Assembly: GCF_021391495.1 (NCBI RefSeq)
Contig: NZ_CP090063.1
Coordinates: 682,001 to 746,000 of the forward strand
From: Amycolatopsis acidiphila
Lineage (GTDB): Bacteria > Actinomycetota > Actinomycetes > Mycobacteriales > Pseudonocardiaceae
DNA length: 64,000 nucleotides
Direction of reading: 5' to 3'
The notes under the pieces were generated by a model. It was given only the letters and a program-made list of their open reading frames with translations, made no database searches and had not been told where the DNA came from. Positions 19,037 through 31,017 of this stretch are shown piece by piece. Positions within the stretch are counted from its first letter, which is position 1. Each line of letters begins with the position of its first letter. A program made the translations under genes and the position numbers.

Positions 19037-19858
19037 GTGTCCACGGACGAGCTGCGGCAGGCGGCCTTCGGCGACGCGCCGGTGGTCCCCGTCGGCGCGC
19101 CCCGGTCGCCACGGGCGAAGTTGCTGACCGCCATCGTGCTCGGCGCCCAGGGCCGCTACGCCGGCGCGGCGTCCCTGCTCGGCGAGGTCGCCAAGGGACG
19201 AGACCCGGTGCTCGCCGCATTGGCCCTCTCGGCGTTCGCCTCGCACCGCCGCCAGCTCGGCGGGCACCGCGCGGCCTTCGGGCCGGACGGCGCCGCGCTG
19301 CGGCTCGTGGCCGGGCTGTCCGGCCATGCGGAACCCGACGGGATCGACGCCGCGGGGGCGCGGGCCGACGCGCTGCTCGGGCTGGCCGCGGACAACCTCG
19401 GCGTCGGCCGCCTGGCGGTCGCCCGCCGGCTGCTGGCCCGCGTGCGGGCGGAGAGCTGGCGCTCCCAGGTCCGTCGCGGCTGGGTCACCGCGGAGATCGA
19501 ACTGGCCGACGGCCAGGCGAGGGCCGCCGTAGCGCCGGCGGAGGCCGCGCTGGGCCTCGCGACGGCGTCCGGCGCGCTCCGGCACGTCGTGAAGTCGCAG
19601 CTGGTCCTGGCCGCCGCGCTGGGGGCGACAGGGGAGCGGGAACGAGCGGTGCACCTCGTGGACGAAGCCCTCGGCGTGTCGGACAAATACGCACTACGCT
19701 CGCTTGGTTGGCCCGCCGGGCTGCTCGCCGCCGAGCACGGTTCCGACCTGTATGGCCGGGATCGATTCAGGGTCGACGCGGTGCTGCACGCTGTGTTACT
19801 ACGGTCTGACCCGGAGGGGAGGCGGCTGGCGCGTGATTCGCCCTGGGTCCCGGTGTGA
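19037..19858 (+). CDS. Conserved helical-repeat protein (equivalent position to Rv3415c)
   Basis: This 273-residue, Ala- and Leu-rich protein is predicted to be almost entirely helical, with repeated pairs such as AKLLTAIVLGAQGRYAGAAS and LAVARRLLARVRAES that resemble TPR repeats. It has no catalytic motif. In M. tuberculosis a gene of unknown function holds the same place between whiB3 and sigD. The GTG at 19037 starts 10 bases after the previous stop; ATG 19007, overlapping that gene, is an alternative. Its function is unknown; the context suggests a link to SigD or WhiB3 regulation. Confidence 0.72.
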   Translation: MSTDELRQAAFGDAPVVPVGAPRSPRAKLLTAIVLGAQGRYAGAASLLGEVAKGRDPVLAALALSAFASHRRQLGGHRAAFGPDGAALRLVAGLSGHAEPDGIDAAGARADALLGLAADNLGVGRLAVARRLLARVRAESWRSQVRRGWVTAEIELADGQARAAVAPAEAALGLATASGALRHVVKSQLVLAAALGATGERERAVHLVDEALGVSDKYALRSLGWPAGLLAAEHGSDLYGRDRFRVDAVLHAVLLRSDPEGRRLARDSPWVPV

Positions 19859-19999
19859 CGCCGGTTGGAGCAGTCGAGGCGGCCATACCGACATCCGGGC
19901 GAAGATCTTCCAAAAAAAGCCACCGGATCGTGTCAAGGTGCGGCCTAAAGCGTCCGATAGGGGATATGGAAGGTCACCCGGCTGCAGGAAGGAAACCCC

Positions 20000-20596
20000 G
20001 TGACTACGGTCTTGATCTGCGACGACCGACGCAGTGTCCGCGAAGGGCTCACTCGCGTGATGTCTGCTGTCCCTGGCGTCAGTCGCATCGACTGCGTAGC
20101 GCACGGTGACGAGTTGCTGGCCAGGTATTCGCGCCAGCCGGTGGACGTCGTCCTCGTCGGCACCCAGCGCGCGATGCCGGCCGGGGTGGAGGCGACTCGG
20201 CGGCTGGTGTCCGCCAATCCCCAGGCGAACGTGATCGTCTTCGGCGCGCCCGACGATGCCAGCAGCATCGCCGCCGCGATCGCCGGTGGCGCCCGCGGTT
20301 ACCTGAGGTGGGACGCCTCTCGCCCCGAACTCGTGGCCGCACTGGCGCACACCCTCGCGAGCACCTCGGTGCCCGCGCCGCGCCAGCCCGCCGACCCCGG
20401 CGTCCAGCTCACCGAGCGCGAGCTGCAGGTACTGCGTGGTATGAGCCAGGGCAAGAGCAACGGCCAGATCGGCCGCGAGCTCTACCTGTCGGAGGACACC
20501 GTGAAAACCCACGCCCGACGGCTGTTCCGCAAGCTCGGCGTGCGGGACCGCGCGCAGGCGGTCGCCCACGGTTTCCGCCGCGGGTTGGTGTCCTGA
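20000..20596 (+). CDS. bldM: BldM-like atypical LuxR-family response regulator
   Basis: This 198-residue protein has a receiver domain (1-120) and a C-terminal LuxR helix-turn-helix (LTERELQVLRGMSQGKSN, EDTVKTHARRLFRKLG). The C-terminal half is strikingly like Streptomyces BldM, a developmental regulator that acts as homodimer or as heterodimer with WhiI. The aspartate pocket begins CDD at 7-9, but the phosphoacceptor position (54) is glycine (VVLVGTQ), and the usual lysine is absent (GYLRWDAS). It therefore cannot be phosphorylated in the normal way. AGGAAGGA precedes the GTG start. The gene stands alone, followed by a hairpin, with no sensor kinase beside it. Confidence 0.8.
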   Translation: MTTVLICDDRRSVREGLTRVMSAVPGVSRIDCVAHGDELLARYSRQPVDVVLVGTQRAMPAGVEATRRLVSANPQANVIVFGAPDDASSIAAAIAGGARGYLRWDASRPELVAALAHTLASTSVPAPRQPADPGVQLTERELQVLRGMSQGKSNGQIGRELYLSEDTVKTHARRLFRKLGVRDRAQAVAHGFRRGLVS

Positions 20597-20682
20597 TTCA
20601 GAAAGTGCTTTTCTGAGCATCTTTCATCTTGTAAGCTGCGCAAGTCGTTGAATTCTTGAACACCTTGATGTGACCGCTCGCC

Positions 20683-20709
20683 GGCGCGTCCCGGTTTCCG
20701 GGGCGCGCC
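20683..20709 (+). terminator. Hairpin between bldM and sigD
   Basis: GGCGCG-T-CCCGG pairs with CCGGG-G-CGCGCC (one G-T wobble) around a TTT loop, 86 bases after bldM. It could end bldM transcription. Confidence 0.5.
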
Positions 20710-20811
20710 GAAGGCGACCGTGCACGAGCGATGTCGATGCCGGACGGTACGGTGGGCATCACCGGTGCGAGGGATGTCTATCTCGCGCGCCGTCATTTTG
20801 TACGCCTACAC

Positions 20812-20837
20812 GTAACGCTGGGACTGTTGTCTGCGAT
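20812..20837 (+). promoter_or_regulatory. Candidate SigD-type promoter of sigD
   Basis: GTAACG (20812-20817), 16 bases, CGAT (20834-20837) resembles the promoter reported for mycobacterial SigD as I recall it. The in-frame GTG at 20845 would then be at or next to the transcription start, giving a leaderless, self-activated sigD mRNA. Confidence 0.5.
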
Positions 20838-21408
20838 GGCCAATGTGGGGGACGGACTGGAGGAGTCGGTCGCCGCCGCTGTCGAGGGAGATCCTCAGGC
20901 GGTCGAGCGGCTGCTGGCCGCCATTCGTCCCTTGGTGGTGCGGTACTGCCGCGCCCGAGTAGGACGGCAGGAGCGTTCGTTCGCTTCAGCAGACGACGTA
21001 GCTCAGGAGGTGTGTCTCGCGGTGCTCACGGCCCTGCCCTCGTACCGTGACCAAGGACGCCCGTTCCTGGCATTCGTGTACGGCATCGCCCAGCACAAGG
21101 TGGCCGACGCGCATCGCGCTGCCGCTCGCAACCGGGCCGAGCCCGTGGCCGAGATCCCCGACGAGATCGAGGGTGACATCGGTCCGGAGCAGCACGCCTT
21201 GCAAGGGGAGTTGAACGAGCGCATGGCCCAGTTGCTGCGGGTGCTGCCGGACAAACAACGCGAAATCGTGGTGCTGCGAGTGGTCGTGGGGCTTTCCGCT
21301 GAGGAGACCGCGGAAGCGGTCGATTCGACGCCGGGCGCGGTCCGGGTCGCTCAGCACCGGGCTCTCGCGCGGCTCCGCAAGGCGCTGGCGTCCGAGGAGG
21401 TGGCCTGA
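20836..21408 (+). CDS. sigD: RNA polymerase ECF sigma factor SigD
   Basis: This is an extracytoplasmic-function sigma factor of about 190 residues. Region 2 is seen in VVRYCRARVG, ADDVAQEVCLAVLTALPSYR and FLAFVYGIAQHKVADAHR, and region 4 in PDKQREIVVLRVVVGLSAEE and GAVRVAQHRALARLRK. These closely match mycobacterial SigD. Start choice is open: ATG 20836 (MANVGDGL), GTG 20845 if leaderless, or the upstream codon at 20731. The stop abuts the GTG of rsdA, so sigma and anti-sigma are translated together. The family governs ribosomal and cell-surface genes in mycobacteria. Confidence 0.92.
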   Translation: MANVGDGLEESVAAAVEGDPQAVERLLAAIRPLVVRYCRARVGRQERSFASADDVAQEVCLAVLTALPSYRDQGRPFLAFVYGIAQHKVADAHRAAARNRAEPVAEIPDEIEGDIGPEQHALQGELNERMAQLLRVLPDKQREIVVLRVVVGLSAEETAEAVDSTPGAVRVAQHRALARLRKALASEEVA

Positions 21409-22341
21409 GTGACCGACCGCGACAGCCGCGACGAGGTCAGACGCGAGCTCGGTGAGTTCCCGTTCGACGACAGCATGAGCGCGTCCAAGGCCGCGTTCGA
21501 GGCCGACCTCTCCGCGGTGCACGCCGACGACGCGCTGCTGGACGCGCTCGGCGGTTCCGACCCCAAGGTCGCCGACGGGCTCGGCGACCAGGAGCTCAAC
21601 GCGCTGCTGCTGGCCTGGCGGCGGGACATCGACAGCGAGCCGCTCGCCGAGCTGGTGGACACCGACACCGCCGTCACCACGGTCAAGACGGCGGCACTGG
21701 CCCGCAGGCACGGCCAGAAGGCGCGCAAGCGCCGCATCCTGGTCCCGGTGGCGGTCGCCGCCGCCGTGCTGGCCATCGCCTTCAGCGGCACCGGCATCGC
21801 CGCACGTGACGCGCAGCCCGGGGACACGCTGTGGGGTCTGACCAAGGTCCTCTACGCCGACCACGCCCGCTCGGTCGAGGCCGCCTCCGCGGCGCGCACC
21901 GACCTGCAGCAGGCGAGCATCGCGCTGTCCCAGGGCCGGATCGCCGAGGCGCAGCAGGCGCTGGCCGAGGCGGCCGCGAAGCTGCAGCAGGTGTCCACGG
22001 AGGACAACCTGGCGCAGCTGATGCAGGAGCACCAGCAGCTCACCGCGATGCTGCAGAACCCGGCGTCGCCCCAGTCGCCGCCGAGCTCGTCGCAGCAGTC
22101 CTCGCCGAGCGTGCCGGTGACCTCGACCACGACGTCCCCGCCGCCGACCTCGACCACGACCAGCCCGCCGCCGACCTCGAGCACGACGTCCCCGCCCGAC
22201 ACCTCGACCACGACGCCGCCGTCCACGGACAGCAGCTCGGTGTCCGCGGCGGGCACCAACAGCGGCGACAACACGATCCGCTACGACTCGACCGACTCCG
22301 GCGGCGAGGCGCCGGCGCAGGTGGGTACCGGCGGCAACTGA
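21409..22341 (+). CDS. rsdA: Anti-sigma-D factor RsdA
   Basis: This 310-residue single-pass membrane protein holds SigD inactive until it is degraded. The cytoplasmic N-terminal ~105 residues include the acidic, SigD-binding-like segment around EFPFDDSMSASKAAFEADL. The transmembrane helix is about 110-130 (LVPVAVAAAVLAIAF). The outer part is helical, then a Ser/Thr/Pro-rich linker of repeated TSTTTSPPPTS units. The gene begins immediately after the sigD stop. It ends at a strong terminator shared with a convergent DUF5319 gene. Confidence 0.9.
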   Translation: MTDRDSRDEVRRELGEFPFDDSMSASKAAFEADLSAVHADDALLDALGGSDPKVADGLGDQELNALLLAWRRDIDSEPLAELVDTDTAVTTVKTAALARRHGQKARKRRILVPVAVAAAVLAIAFSGTGIAARDAQPGDTLWGLTKVLYADHARSVEAASAARTDLQQASIALSQGRIAEAQQALAEAAAKLQQVSTEDNLAQLMQEHQQLTAMLQNPASPQSPPSSSQQSSPSVPVTSTTTSPPPTSTTTSPPPTSSTTSPPDTSTTTPPSTDSSSVSAAGTNSGDNTIRYDSTDSGGEAPAQVGTGGN

Positions 22342-22349
22342 CGAAGCCC

Positions 22350-22388
22350 ATGAGAAGGGCCCGGCTGCGAAGCCGGGCCTTTTCTCAT
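22350..22388. terminator. Bidirectional terminator between rsdA and the DUF5319 gene
   Basis: GGCCCGGCT pairs with AGCCGGGCC, extended by GAGAAG and CTTTTCTC flanks, followed by TTTT on the plus strand. It lies 9 bases after rsdA and 14 bases beyond the convergent gene. Confidence 0.85.
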
Positions 22389-22401
22389 GCGGGCGGTGCT
22401 C

Positions 22402-24382
<1,981 letters not shown>

Positions 24383-24413
24383 CGGGCAGCAGCACACGAG
24401 AGGGGATCCGCAC

Positions 24414-25544
24414 GTGCGGGATCTGGTCGAGATCGGCATGGGACGTACCGCGCGGCGCGCGTACGACCTCGACGACGTGGAGATCGTCCCGTCGCGCCGG
24501 ACGCGTTCGTCCGCGGTGGTGTCCACCGCCTGGCAGATCGACGCCTACCGCTTCGACCTGCCCCTCGTCACGCATCCGAGCGACGCGATCGTGTCGCCGG
24601 CCAGCGCGGTCGAGATCGGCAAGCTCGGCGGGCTCGGCGTGCTCAACGCCGAGGGCCTGTGGGCGCGGCACGCCAACGTCGAGGAGGCGATGCAGCGCCT
24701 TGTCGACACGATGAAGGACGAGGACCCGACCGCGCTGGTGCGGGTGCTGCAGGAGCTGCACTCGGCGCCGGTGCGGCCGGAGCTGCTGGCCGAGGCGCTG
24801 CGGACGGTGCGTGAGTCCGGCGTGACGGTGGCGGCGCGGGTGAGCCCGCAGCGGGCGGCGGAGCTGACCCCGCACCTGATCGCGGCCGGCGTGGAGATCC
24901 TGGTCGTGCAGGGCACGATCATCTCGGCCGAGCACGTGTCCGGCGACGCCGACCCGCTCGACCTCAAGGAGTTCATCGGCGGGCTCGACGTGCCGGTGAT
25001 CGCGGGCGGCACGGCCGACTACCGCACGGCGATGCACCTGATGCGCACCGGCGCGGCGGGCGTGATCGTCGGGCACGGCTACACGCCCGGCATCACGAGC
25101 ACGGACCGCGTGCTGGGCATCGGCGTGCCGATGGCCACCGCGATCATCGACGCGGCGGCGGCGCGGCGTGACTACCTCGACGAGACCGGCGGCCGCTACG
25201 TGCACGTCCTGGCAGACGGTGGCATGACCTCCTCCGGCGACATCGCGAAGGCGATCGCCTGCGGGGCGGACGCCGTCGTGCTGGGCGCGCCCCTCGCCGC
25301 CTCCTCGGCCGCTCCCGGGCACGGGCTGTACTGGACGGCGGCTGCCGCGCACCCGTCGCTGCCGCGTTCGCGGGTGGCCGCGGGCCCGGACTTCGAGACC
25401 GATCTGAAGACGCTGCTGTACGGTCCGTCGTCGGATGCCGAAGGAGCGGTCAACCTGTTCGGTGCGCTGCGCCGGGCGATGGCGAAGACCGGGTACTCCG
25501 ACCTCAAGGAGTTCCAGCGCGTCGGGCTGTCGGTCCGCCGCTGA
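24414..25544 (+). CDS. guaB3: GuaB3 family IMP dehydrogenase-related protein
   Basis: This 376-residue TIM-barrel protein is related to IMP dehydrogenase but lacks CBS domains. It has VEIGMGRTARRAYDLDDVEI at the start, APHGLYWTAAAA-like and [20 protein letters not shown] segments, and no clear catalytic GSICTTR loop. Its enzymatic role is uncertain, although the family is widespread next to guaB in actinobacteria. The start is GTG after CAC at 24414. It is co-directional with guaB and probably in its operon. Confidence 0.9.
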   Translation: MRDLVEIGMGRTARRAYDLDDVEIVPSRRTRSSAVVSTAWQIDAYRFDLPLVTHPSDAIVSPASAVEIGKLGGLGVLNAEGLWARHANVEEAMQRLVDTMKDEDPTALVRVLQELHSAPVRPELLAEALRTVRESGVTVAARVSPQRAAELTPHLIAAGVEILVVQGTIISAEHVSGDADPLDLKEFIGGLDVPVIAGGTADYRTAMHLMRTGAAGVIVGHGYTPGITSTDRVLGIGVPMATAIIDAAAARRDYLDETGGRYVHVLADGGMTSSGDIAKAIACGADAVVLGAPLAASSAAPGHGLYWTAAAAHPSLPRSRVAAGPDFETDLKTLLYGPSSDAEGAVNLFGALRRAMAKTGYSDLKEFQRVGLSVRR

Positions 25545-25601
25545 GGTCACCCGGTCGAACCCGTCAGTAACTTACTCCTGGTCAGAAGCTCGTCCCGGCG
25601 C

Positions 25602-25617
25602 TACAGTTTTACGTGTG
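25602..25617 (+). promoter_or_regulatory. -10-like element just before choD
   Basis: TACAGT (25602-25607) ends 7 bases before the GTG start of choD, which has no Shine-Dalgarno sequence. This spacing suggests a leaderless transcript separate from guaB3. Confidence 0.45.
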
Positions 25618-27318
25618 ACCGCGAGTAACAGCAGTGCAGCTGACTATGACGTGATCGTGGTCGGGTCGGGCTTCGGCGGCAGCGTCGCGGCCCTCCGGCT
25701 CACGGAGAAGGGCTACCGGGTCGCCGTGCTCGAGGCGGGCAGGCGGTTCGCCGACGACGAGTTCGCCAAGACATCCTGGGATCTCAAGCGGTACCTGTGG
25801 GCACCGGCGCTGGGCTGCTTCGGCATCCAGCGCATCCACCTGCTCAACGACGTCATGGTGCTCGCGGGCGCCGGGGTCGGCGGGGGCTCGCTGGTCTACG
25901 CGAACACGTTGTACCGGCCGCTCAAGCCGTTCTACCGCGATCCGCAGTGGGCGCACATCACCGACTGGGAGGCCGAGCTCGCGCCGCACTACGACCAGGC
26001 CAGCCGGATGCTCGGGGTGGTCACCAACCCGACGGTGACGCCGTCGGACGAGGTGATGCGCAAGGTCGCCGCGGACATGGGCGTCGAGCGCACCTTCCAC
26101 GCCACGCCCGTCGGGGTGCATTTCGGCAAGCCGGGCGAGCGGGTGGCCGACCCGTACTTCGGCGGGGCGGGCCCGCAGCGCACCGGCTGCACGGAGTGCG
26201 GCGCGTGCATGACCGGCTGCCGGGTCGGGGCGAAGAACACGCTGGTCAAGAACTACCTGTACCTCGCCGAGCAAGGCGGCGCGAAGGTCGTCCCCATGAC
26301 CACCGTGGACGCGGTGCGGCCGCAGGCCGACGGCTCCTTCGTGGTCGATATCCACAAGACGGGCAAGCGGTTCCGGCACAGCCTGACCGCGGACCAGGTC
26401 GTGCTCGCCGCCGGCACCTGGGGCACCCAGCAGCTGCTGCACCGGATGCGCGACACCGGCGTGCTGCCGCAGCTGTCGTACCGGTTCGGCGAGCTGACCC
26501 GCACCAACTCCGAGGCGATCATCGGCGCCGGGCGGCTCAAGGTGGACCCCGAGCACGACTTCAGCAAGGGCGTCGCGATCACGTCGTCGATCCACCCCGA
26601 CGAGAACACCCACATCGAGCCCGTGCGCTACGGCAAGGGCAGCAACGCGATGAGCCTGCTGCAGACGATCGCGACCGACGGCTCGCTGTCCACGCCGCGC
26701 TGGCTGCAGGCGGTCAAGACGATCGTGCGGAAGCCGGTCCAGTCGCTCAAGCTGCTCAACGGCTACCGCTGGAGCGAGCGGACCGTGATCCTGCTGGTGA
26801 TGCAGAGCCTGGACAACTCGATCACGACGTTCACCAAGCGCGGGCTGTTCGGGCGGCGCAGGTACACCTCGAAGCAGGGGCACGGCGAGCCGAACCCGTC
26901 GTTCATCCCGGCCGGGCACGAGGCGAACCTGCGCACGGCCGAGCACATCGGCGGCGTCGCGGGCGGCACCTGGGGCGAGATCTTCGACATCCCGCTGACC
27001 GCGCACTTCATCGGCGGCGCCCCGATCGGGACGACCGCGGACGAGGGCGTGATCGATCCGTACCACCGGGTGTTCAACTACCCGAATCTGTCTATTGTGG
27101 ACGGCACGGCGGTGACCGCGAACCTCGGGGTGAACCCGTCGCTGACCATCACCGCCCAGGCCGAGCGGGCGTTCTCCTTGTGGCCCAACAAGGGCGAGGC
27201 GGACCAGCGGCCGGTCCAGGCGGCGGCCTACCGCCGCCTGGACCCGGTCGCGCCGAAGAACCCCGCCGTCCCGGCCGAGGCTCCCGCGGCGCTGCGTCTC
27301 ACAACGAGATCCCGGTGA
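25615..27318 (+). CDS. choD: GMC-family oxidoreductase, ChoD (cholesterol oxidase-like)
   Basis: This 567-residue FAD-dependent oxidoreductase has the Rossmann motif VVGSGFGGSVAALRL at the start, GAGVGGGSLVYAN, and a C-terminal GMC-type segment TANLGVNPSLTITAQAERA. A Cys-rich patch (GCTECGACMTGC) near residue 190 is typical of the ChoD subgroup. ChoD of mycobacteria, in the same place after guaB3, is called a cholesterol oxidase, but its true substrate is debated. The frame is open from 25435; the GTG at 25615 fits homology. Its end overlaps a convergent aldehyde dehydrogenase gene by 20 bases. Confidence 0.85.
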   Translation: MTASNSSAADYDVIVVGSGFGGSVAALRLTEKGYRVAVLEAGRRFADDEFAKTSWDLKRYLWAPALGCFGIQRIHLLNDVMVLAGAGVGGGSLVYANTLYRPLKPFYRDPQWAHITDWEAELAPHYDQASRMLGVVTNPTVTPSDEVMRKVAADMGVERTFHATPVGVHFGKPGERVADPYFGGAGPQRTGCTECGACMTGCRVGAKNTLVKNYLYLAEQGGAKVVPMTTVDAVRPQADGSFVVDIHKTGKRFRHSLTADQVVLAAGTWGTQQLLHRMRDTGVLPQLSYRFGELTRTNSEAIIGAGRLKVDPEHDFSKGVAITSSIHPDENTHIEPVRYGKGSNAMSLLQTIATDGSLSTPRWLQAVKTIVRKPVQSLKLLNGYRWSERTVILLVMQSLDNSITTFTKRGLFGRRRYTSKQGHGEPNPSFIPAGHEANLRTAEHIGGVAGGTWGEIFDIPLTAHFIGGAPIGTTADEGVIDPYHRVFNYPNLSIVDGTAVTANLGVNPSLTITAQAERAFSLWPNKGEADQRPVQAAAYRRLDPVAPKNPAVPAEAPAALRLTTRSR

Positions 27319-28744
27319 AGACCGTGACCCGCTCCTCGGTGAGGTCGTGCATGGCCGCGGGGACACCCTCGCGGCCCACGCCCGACCCCTTGACCCCGCC
27401 GTAGGGCATCTGGTCGGCGCGGTAGGACGGCACGTCGCCGACGATCACGCCGCCGACCTCCAGCTCGGCCGAGGCGCGGAAGGCGAGCTGGACGTCGCGC
27501 GTGAACACGCCTGCCTGCAGGCCGTACGCCGACGCGTTGACGGCCGCGAACGCCTCGTCCGCACTGTCCACGATGGACACCGCGAGCACCGGGCCGAAGA
27601 TCTCCTCCGACCACGCCTTGGCGTCCGCGGGCACGTCCGTCAGCAGCGTCGGCTCGACGCTCGCGCCGTCCCGTCCGCCGCCGGTGAGCACCTTCGCGCC
27701 GCCGGACACGGCCTCGTCGACCCAGGCGACGATCCGCTCGGCGGCCGCCTCGTCCACCACCGGTCCCACGTCGACAGTCGTGTCGTACGGGTCCCCGGTC
27801 TTCTGCGCGCGCACGGCGTCGAGCAGCGCCGGGACGAACTCGCCCGCGACCGAGCGCTCGACGAGCACCCGCTGCACCGCGATGCACGACTGGCCGGCCT
27901 GGTAGTTGCCGAACGTCGCGATGCGCGCGGCCGCGCCCGGCAGGTCCGGCCAGTCGCCGAGCACGACCGCAGCCGCGTTGCCGCCCAGCTCCAGCACGAT
28001 GTGCTTGCGGGGCACGGCTTCCGCGAGCGACCAGCCGACGGGTCCGGAACCGGTGAACGACACGACCGGCAGCCGCGGGTCGGCCACCAGCGCGGCGGTG
28101 TCGGCGTTGCCCAGCGGCAGCACCGAGAACGCGCCCTCCGGCAGGTCGGTCTCGGCCAGGAGCTCGCCGAGGATGAGCGCCGAGAGCGGCGTGCGCGGCG
28201 CGGGCTTGACCAGGATCGGTGCGCCGACCGCGAGTGACGGCGCGACCTTGTGCGCGACCAGGTTCAACGGGAAGTTGAACGGCGCGATGCCCAGCACCGG
28301 CCCGCGGGGCACCCGGCGGACCAGCGCGAGCCTGCCCTCGCCACCGGCGTCGGTGTCGAGTCGCTGGAGGTCGCCGGTGAACCGCCGGGCCTCCTCGGCG
28401 GCGATCCGGAACACCGAGATCGCCCGCTTGACCTCGATCTCGGCCCACTTGAACGGCTTGCCGTTCTCCGCCGTGATCACCTCGGCCAGCTCCTCGGCGC
28501 GTTCGGCGAGCCCGCGGGAGACGTGCTCCAGTGCGGCGGCCCGGACGTGTGCGGGCGAGCGGCGGAACGCGGGTGCCACCGCCGCCGCCGCGGCGACGGC
28601 GCGTTCCACCTGGTCGGGCCCGGGCACGGCGACGGTCGCGACCTCGCTGCCGTCGAACGGGTGGGTGACCTCGAGCGTGCTGCTCCCCTGCTCCGCCCGG
28701 CCGGCGATCCACGCGGGGCGTGGCTCCGGAGTGAAGGTGTCCAT
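27299..28744 (-). CDS. NAD(P)-dependent aldehyde dehydrogenase
   Basis: This 481-residue ALDH-superfamily enzyme oxidises an aldehyde to the acid. The catalytic cysteine lies in GNYQAGQSCIAVQR and the general-base glutamate in LELGGNAAAVV; the cofactor region PFNFPLNLVAHK and FTGSGPVGW are intact. Substrate is unknown; similarity to glyceraldehyde-3-phosphate or lactaldehyde dehydrogenase-like groups is suggested by the sequence around the active site. It is a single gene facing choD, with overlapping 3' ends. Confidence 0.9.
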   Translation of the reverse strand: MDTFTPEPRPAWIAGRAEQGSSTLEVTHPFDGSEVATVAVPGPDQVERAVAAAAAVAPAFRRSPAHVRAAALEHVSRGLAERAEELAEVITAENGKPFKWAEIEVKRAISVFRIAAEEARRFTGDLQRLDTDAGGEGRLALVRRVPRGPVLGIAPFNFPLNLVAHKVAPSLAVGAPILVKPAPRTPLSALILGELLAETDLPEGAFSVLPLGNADTAALVADPRLPVVSFTGSGPVGWSLAEAVPRKHIVLELGGNAAAVVLGDWPDLPGAAARIATFGNYQAGQSCIAVQRVLVERSVAGEFVPALLDAVRAQKTGDPYDTTVDVGPVVDEAAAERIVAWVDEAVSGGAKVLTGGGRDGASVEPTLLTDVPADAKAWSEEIFGPVLAVSIVDSADEAFAAVNASAYGLQAGVFTRDVQLAFRASAELEVGGVIVGDVPSYRADQMPYGGVKGSGVGREGVPAAMHDLTEERVTVFTGISL

Positions 28745-28829
28745 GCCCTAAAGGTAAGGCGCGGCGGGCGTGACACTTCGCCGAGGGAGACCGTGACGAA
28801 TGGCAGAAACACCGCGGGCCGGGTGTTCC

Positions 28830-28844
28830 TACATTCGGATCATG
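28830..28844 (+). promoter_or_regulatory. -10-like element just before the rhomboid gene
   Basis: TACATT (28830-28835) is followed by six bases and then the ATG at 28842. No ribosome site is present, so a leaderless mRNA is likely. This also argues for ATG 28842 over the upstream ATG at 28800. Confidence 0.5.
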
Positions 28845-29426
28845 AAGACGCACCCGGTACTCGCCACCCTCGACACGCTCGGCGACCCGAAGCGGCGCCC
28901 GGTCGTCACCGGGGTCGTCTTCGCCGTCACGGCGGCGACGAGCATCGCCCAGCTCGTCGACCACCCGCTGCTGGGCCGGTTCCAGCGCGACCCGGCGATC
29001 GCGCACGGCGAGTGGTGGCGGCTGGTCACCGCGTCGTTCTTCCAGGACGGCTGGCTGCTCGGCACGATCTTCAACCTGTTCATCCTGGCCGTGGTCGGGC
29101 TGCGCGCCGAGCGGGTGTTCGGGCACTGGCGCTGGCCGGTGCTGTACTTCGCTGCCGCGCTGTTCGGCAACGTGATGAGCTATCTGTGGCTGCAGCCGGT
29201 CGGCGCCGGGAACTCGATGGCCGTCGCCGGACTGGTCGGGGCGCTCGCCACGGCGGTGCTGTGCTCGCAGGCGCCCAACCGGTTCGCCGCGCTCGCCGTG
29301 CCCGCCCTCGCCGTGGTCGACACGGCTCTGGGCGACAACCACGGCCTGCCCGCGCTGTTCGGGATGGCGCTGGGCTGGCTGCTGCTGGGCCGGGGGCGGC
29401 GTGGTGCAGCTCACCTGGGACGATAG
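28842..29426 (+). CDS. Rhomboid-family intramembrane protease
   Basis: This 194-residue membrane protein has about five or six hydrophobic helices. The catalytic serine motif is probably GAGNSMAVAGL (GxS), and the partner histidine is in GDNHGLPALFG. The early loop GEWWRLVTASFFQDGWLLGTIFN resembles the WR motif and L1 loop of rhomboids. Rhomboids cleave transmembrane substrates within the bilayer; no substrate can be named here. The gene precedes guaA by 33 bases. Confidence 0.82.
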   Translation: MKTHPVLATLDTLGDPKRRPVVTGVVFAVTAATSIAQLVDHPLLGRFQRDPAIAHGEWWRLVTASFFQDGWLLGTIFNLFILAVVGLRAERVFGHWRWPVLYFAAALFGNVMSYLWLQPVGAGNSMAVAGLVGALATAVLCSQAPNRFAALAVPALAVVDTALGDNHGLPALFGMALGWLLLGRGRRGAAHLGR

Positions 29427-29459
29427 GCGTATCGACTTTCGCTTCCCGAGGAGGTGCGG

Positions 29460-31016
<1,557 letters not shown>

Positions 31017-31017
31017 C

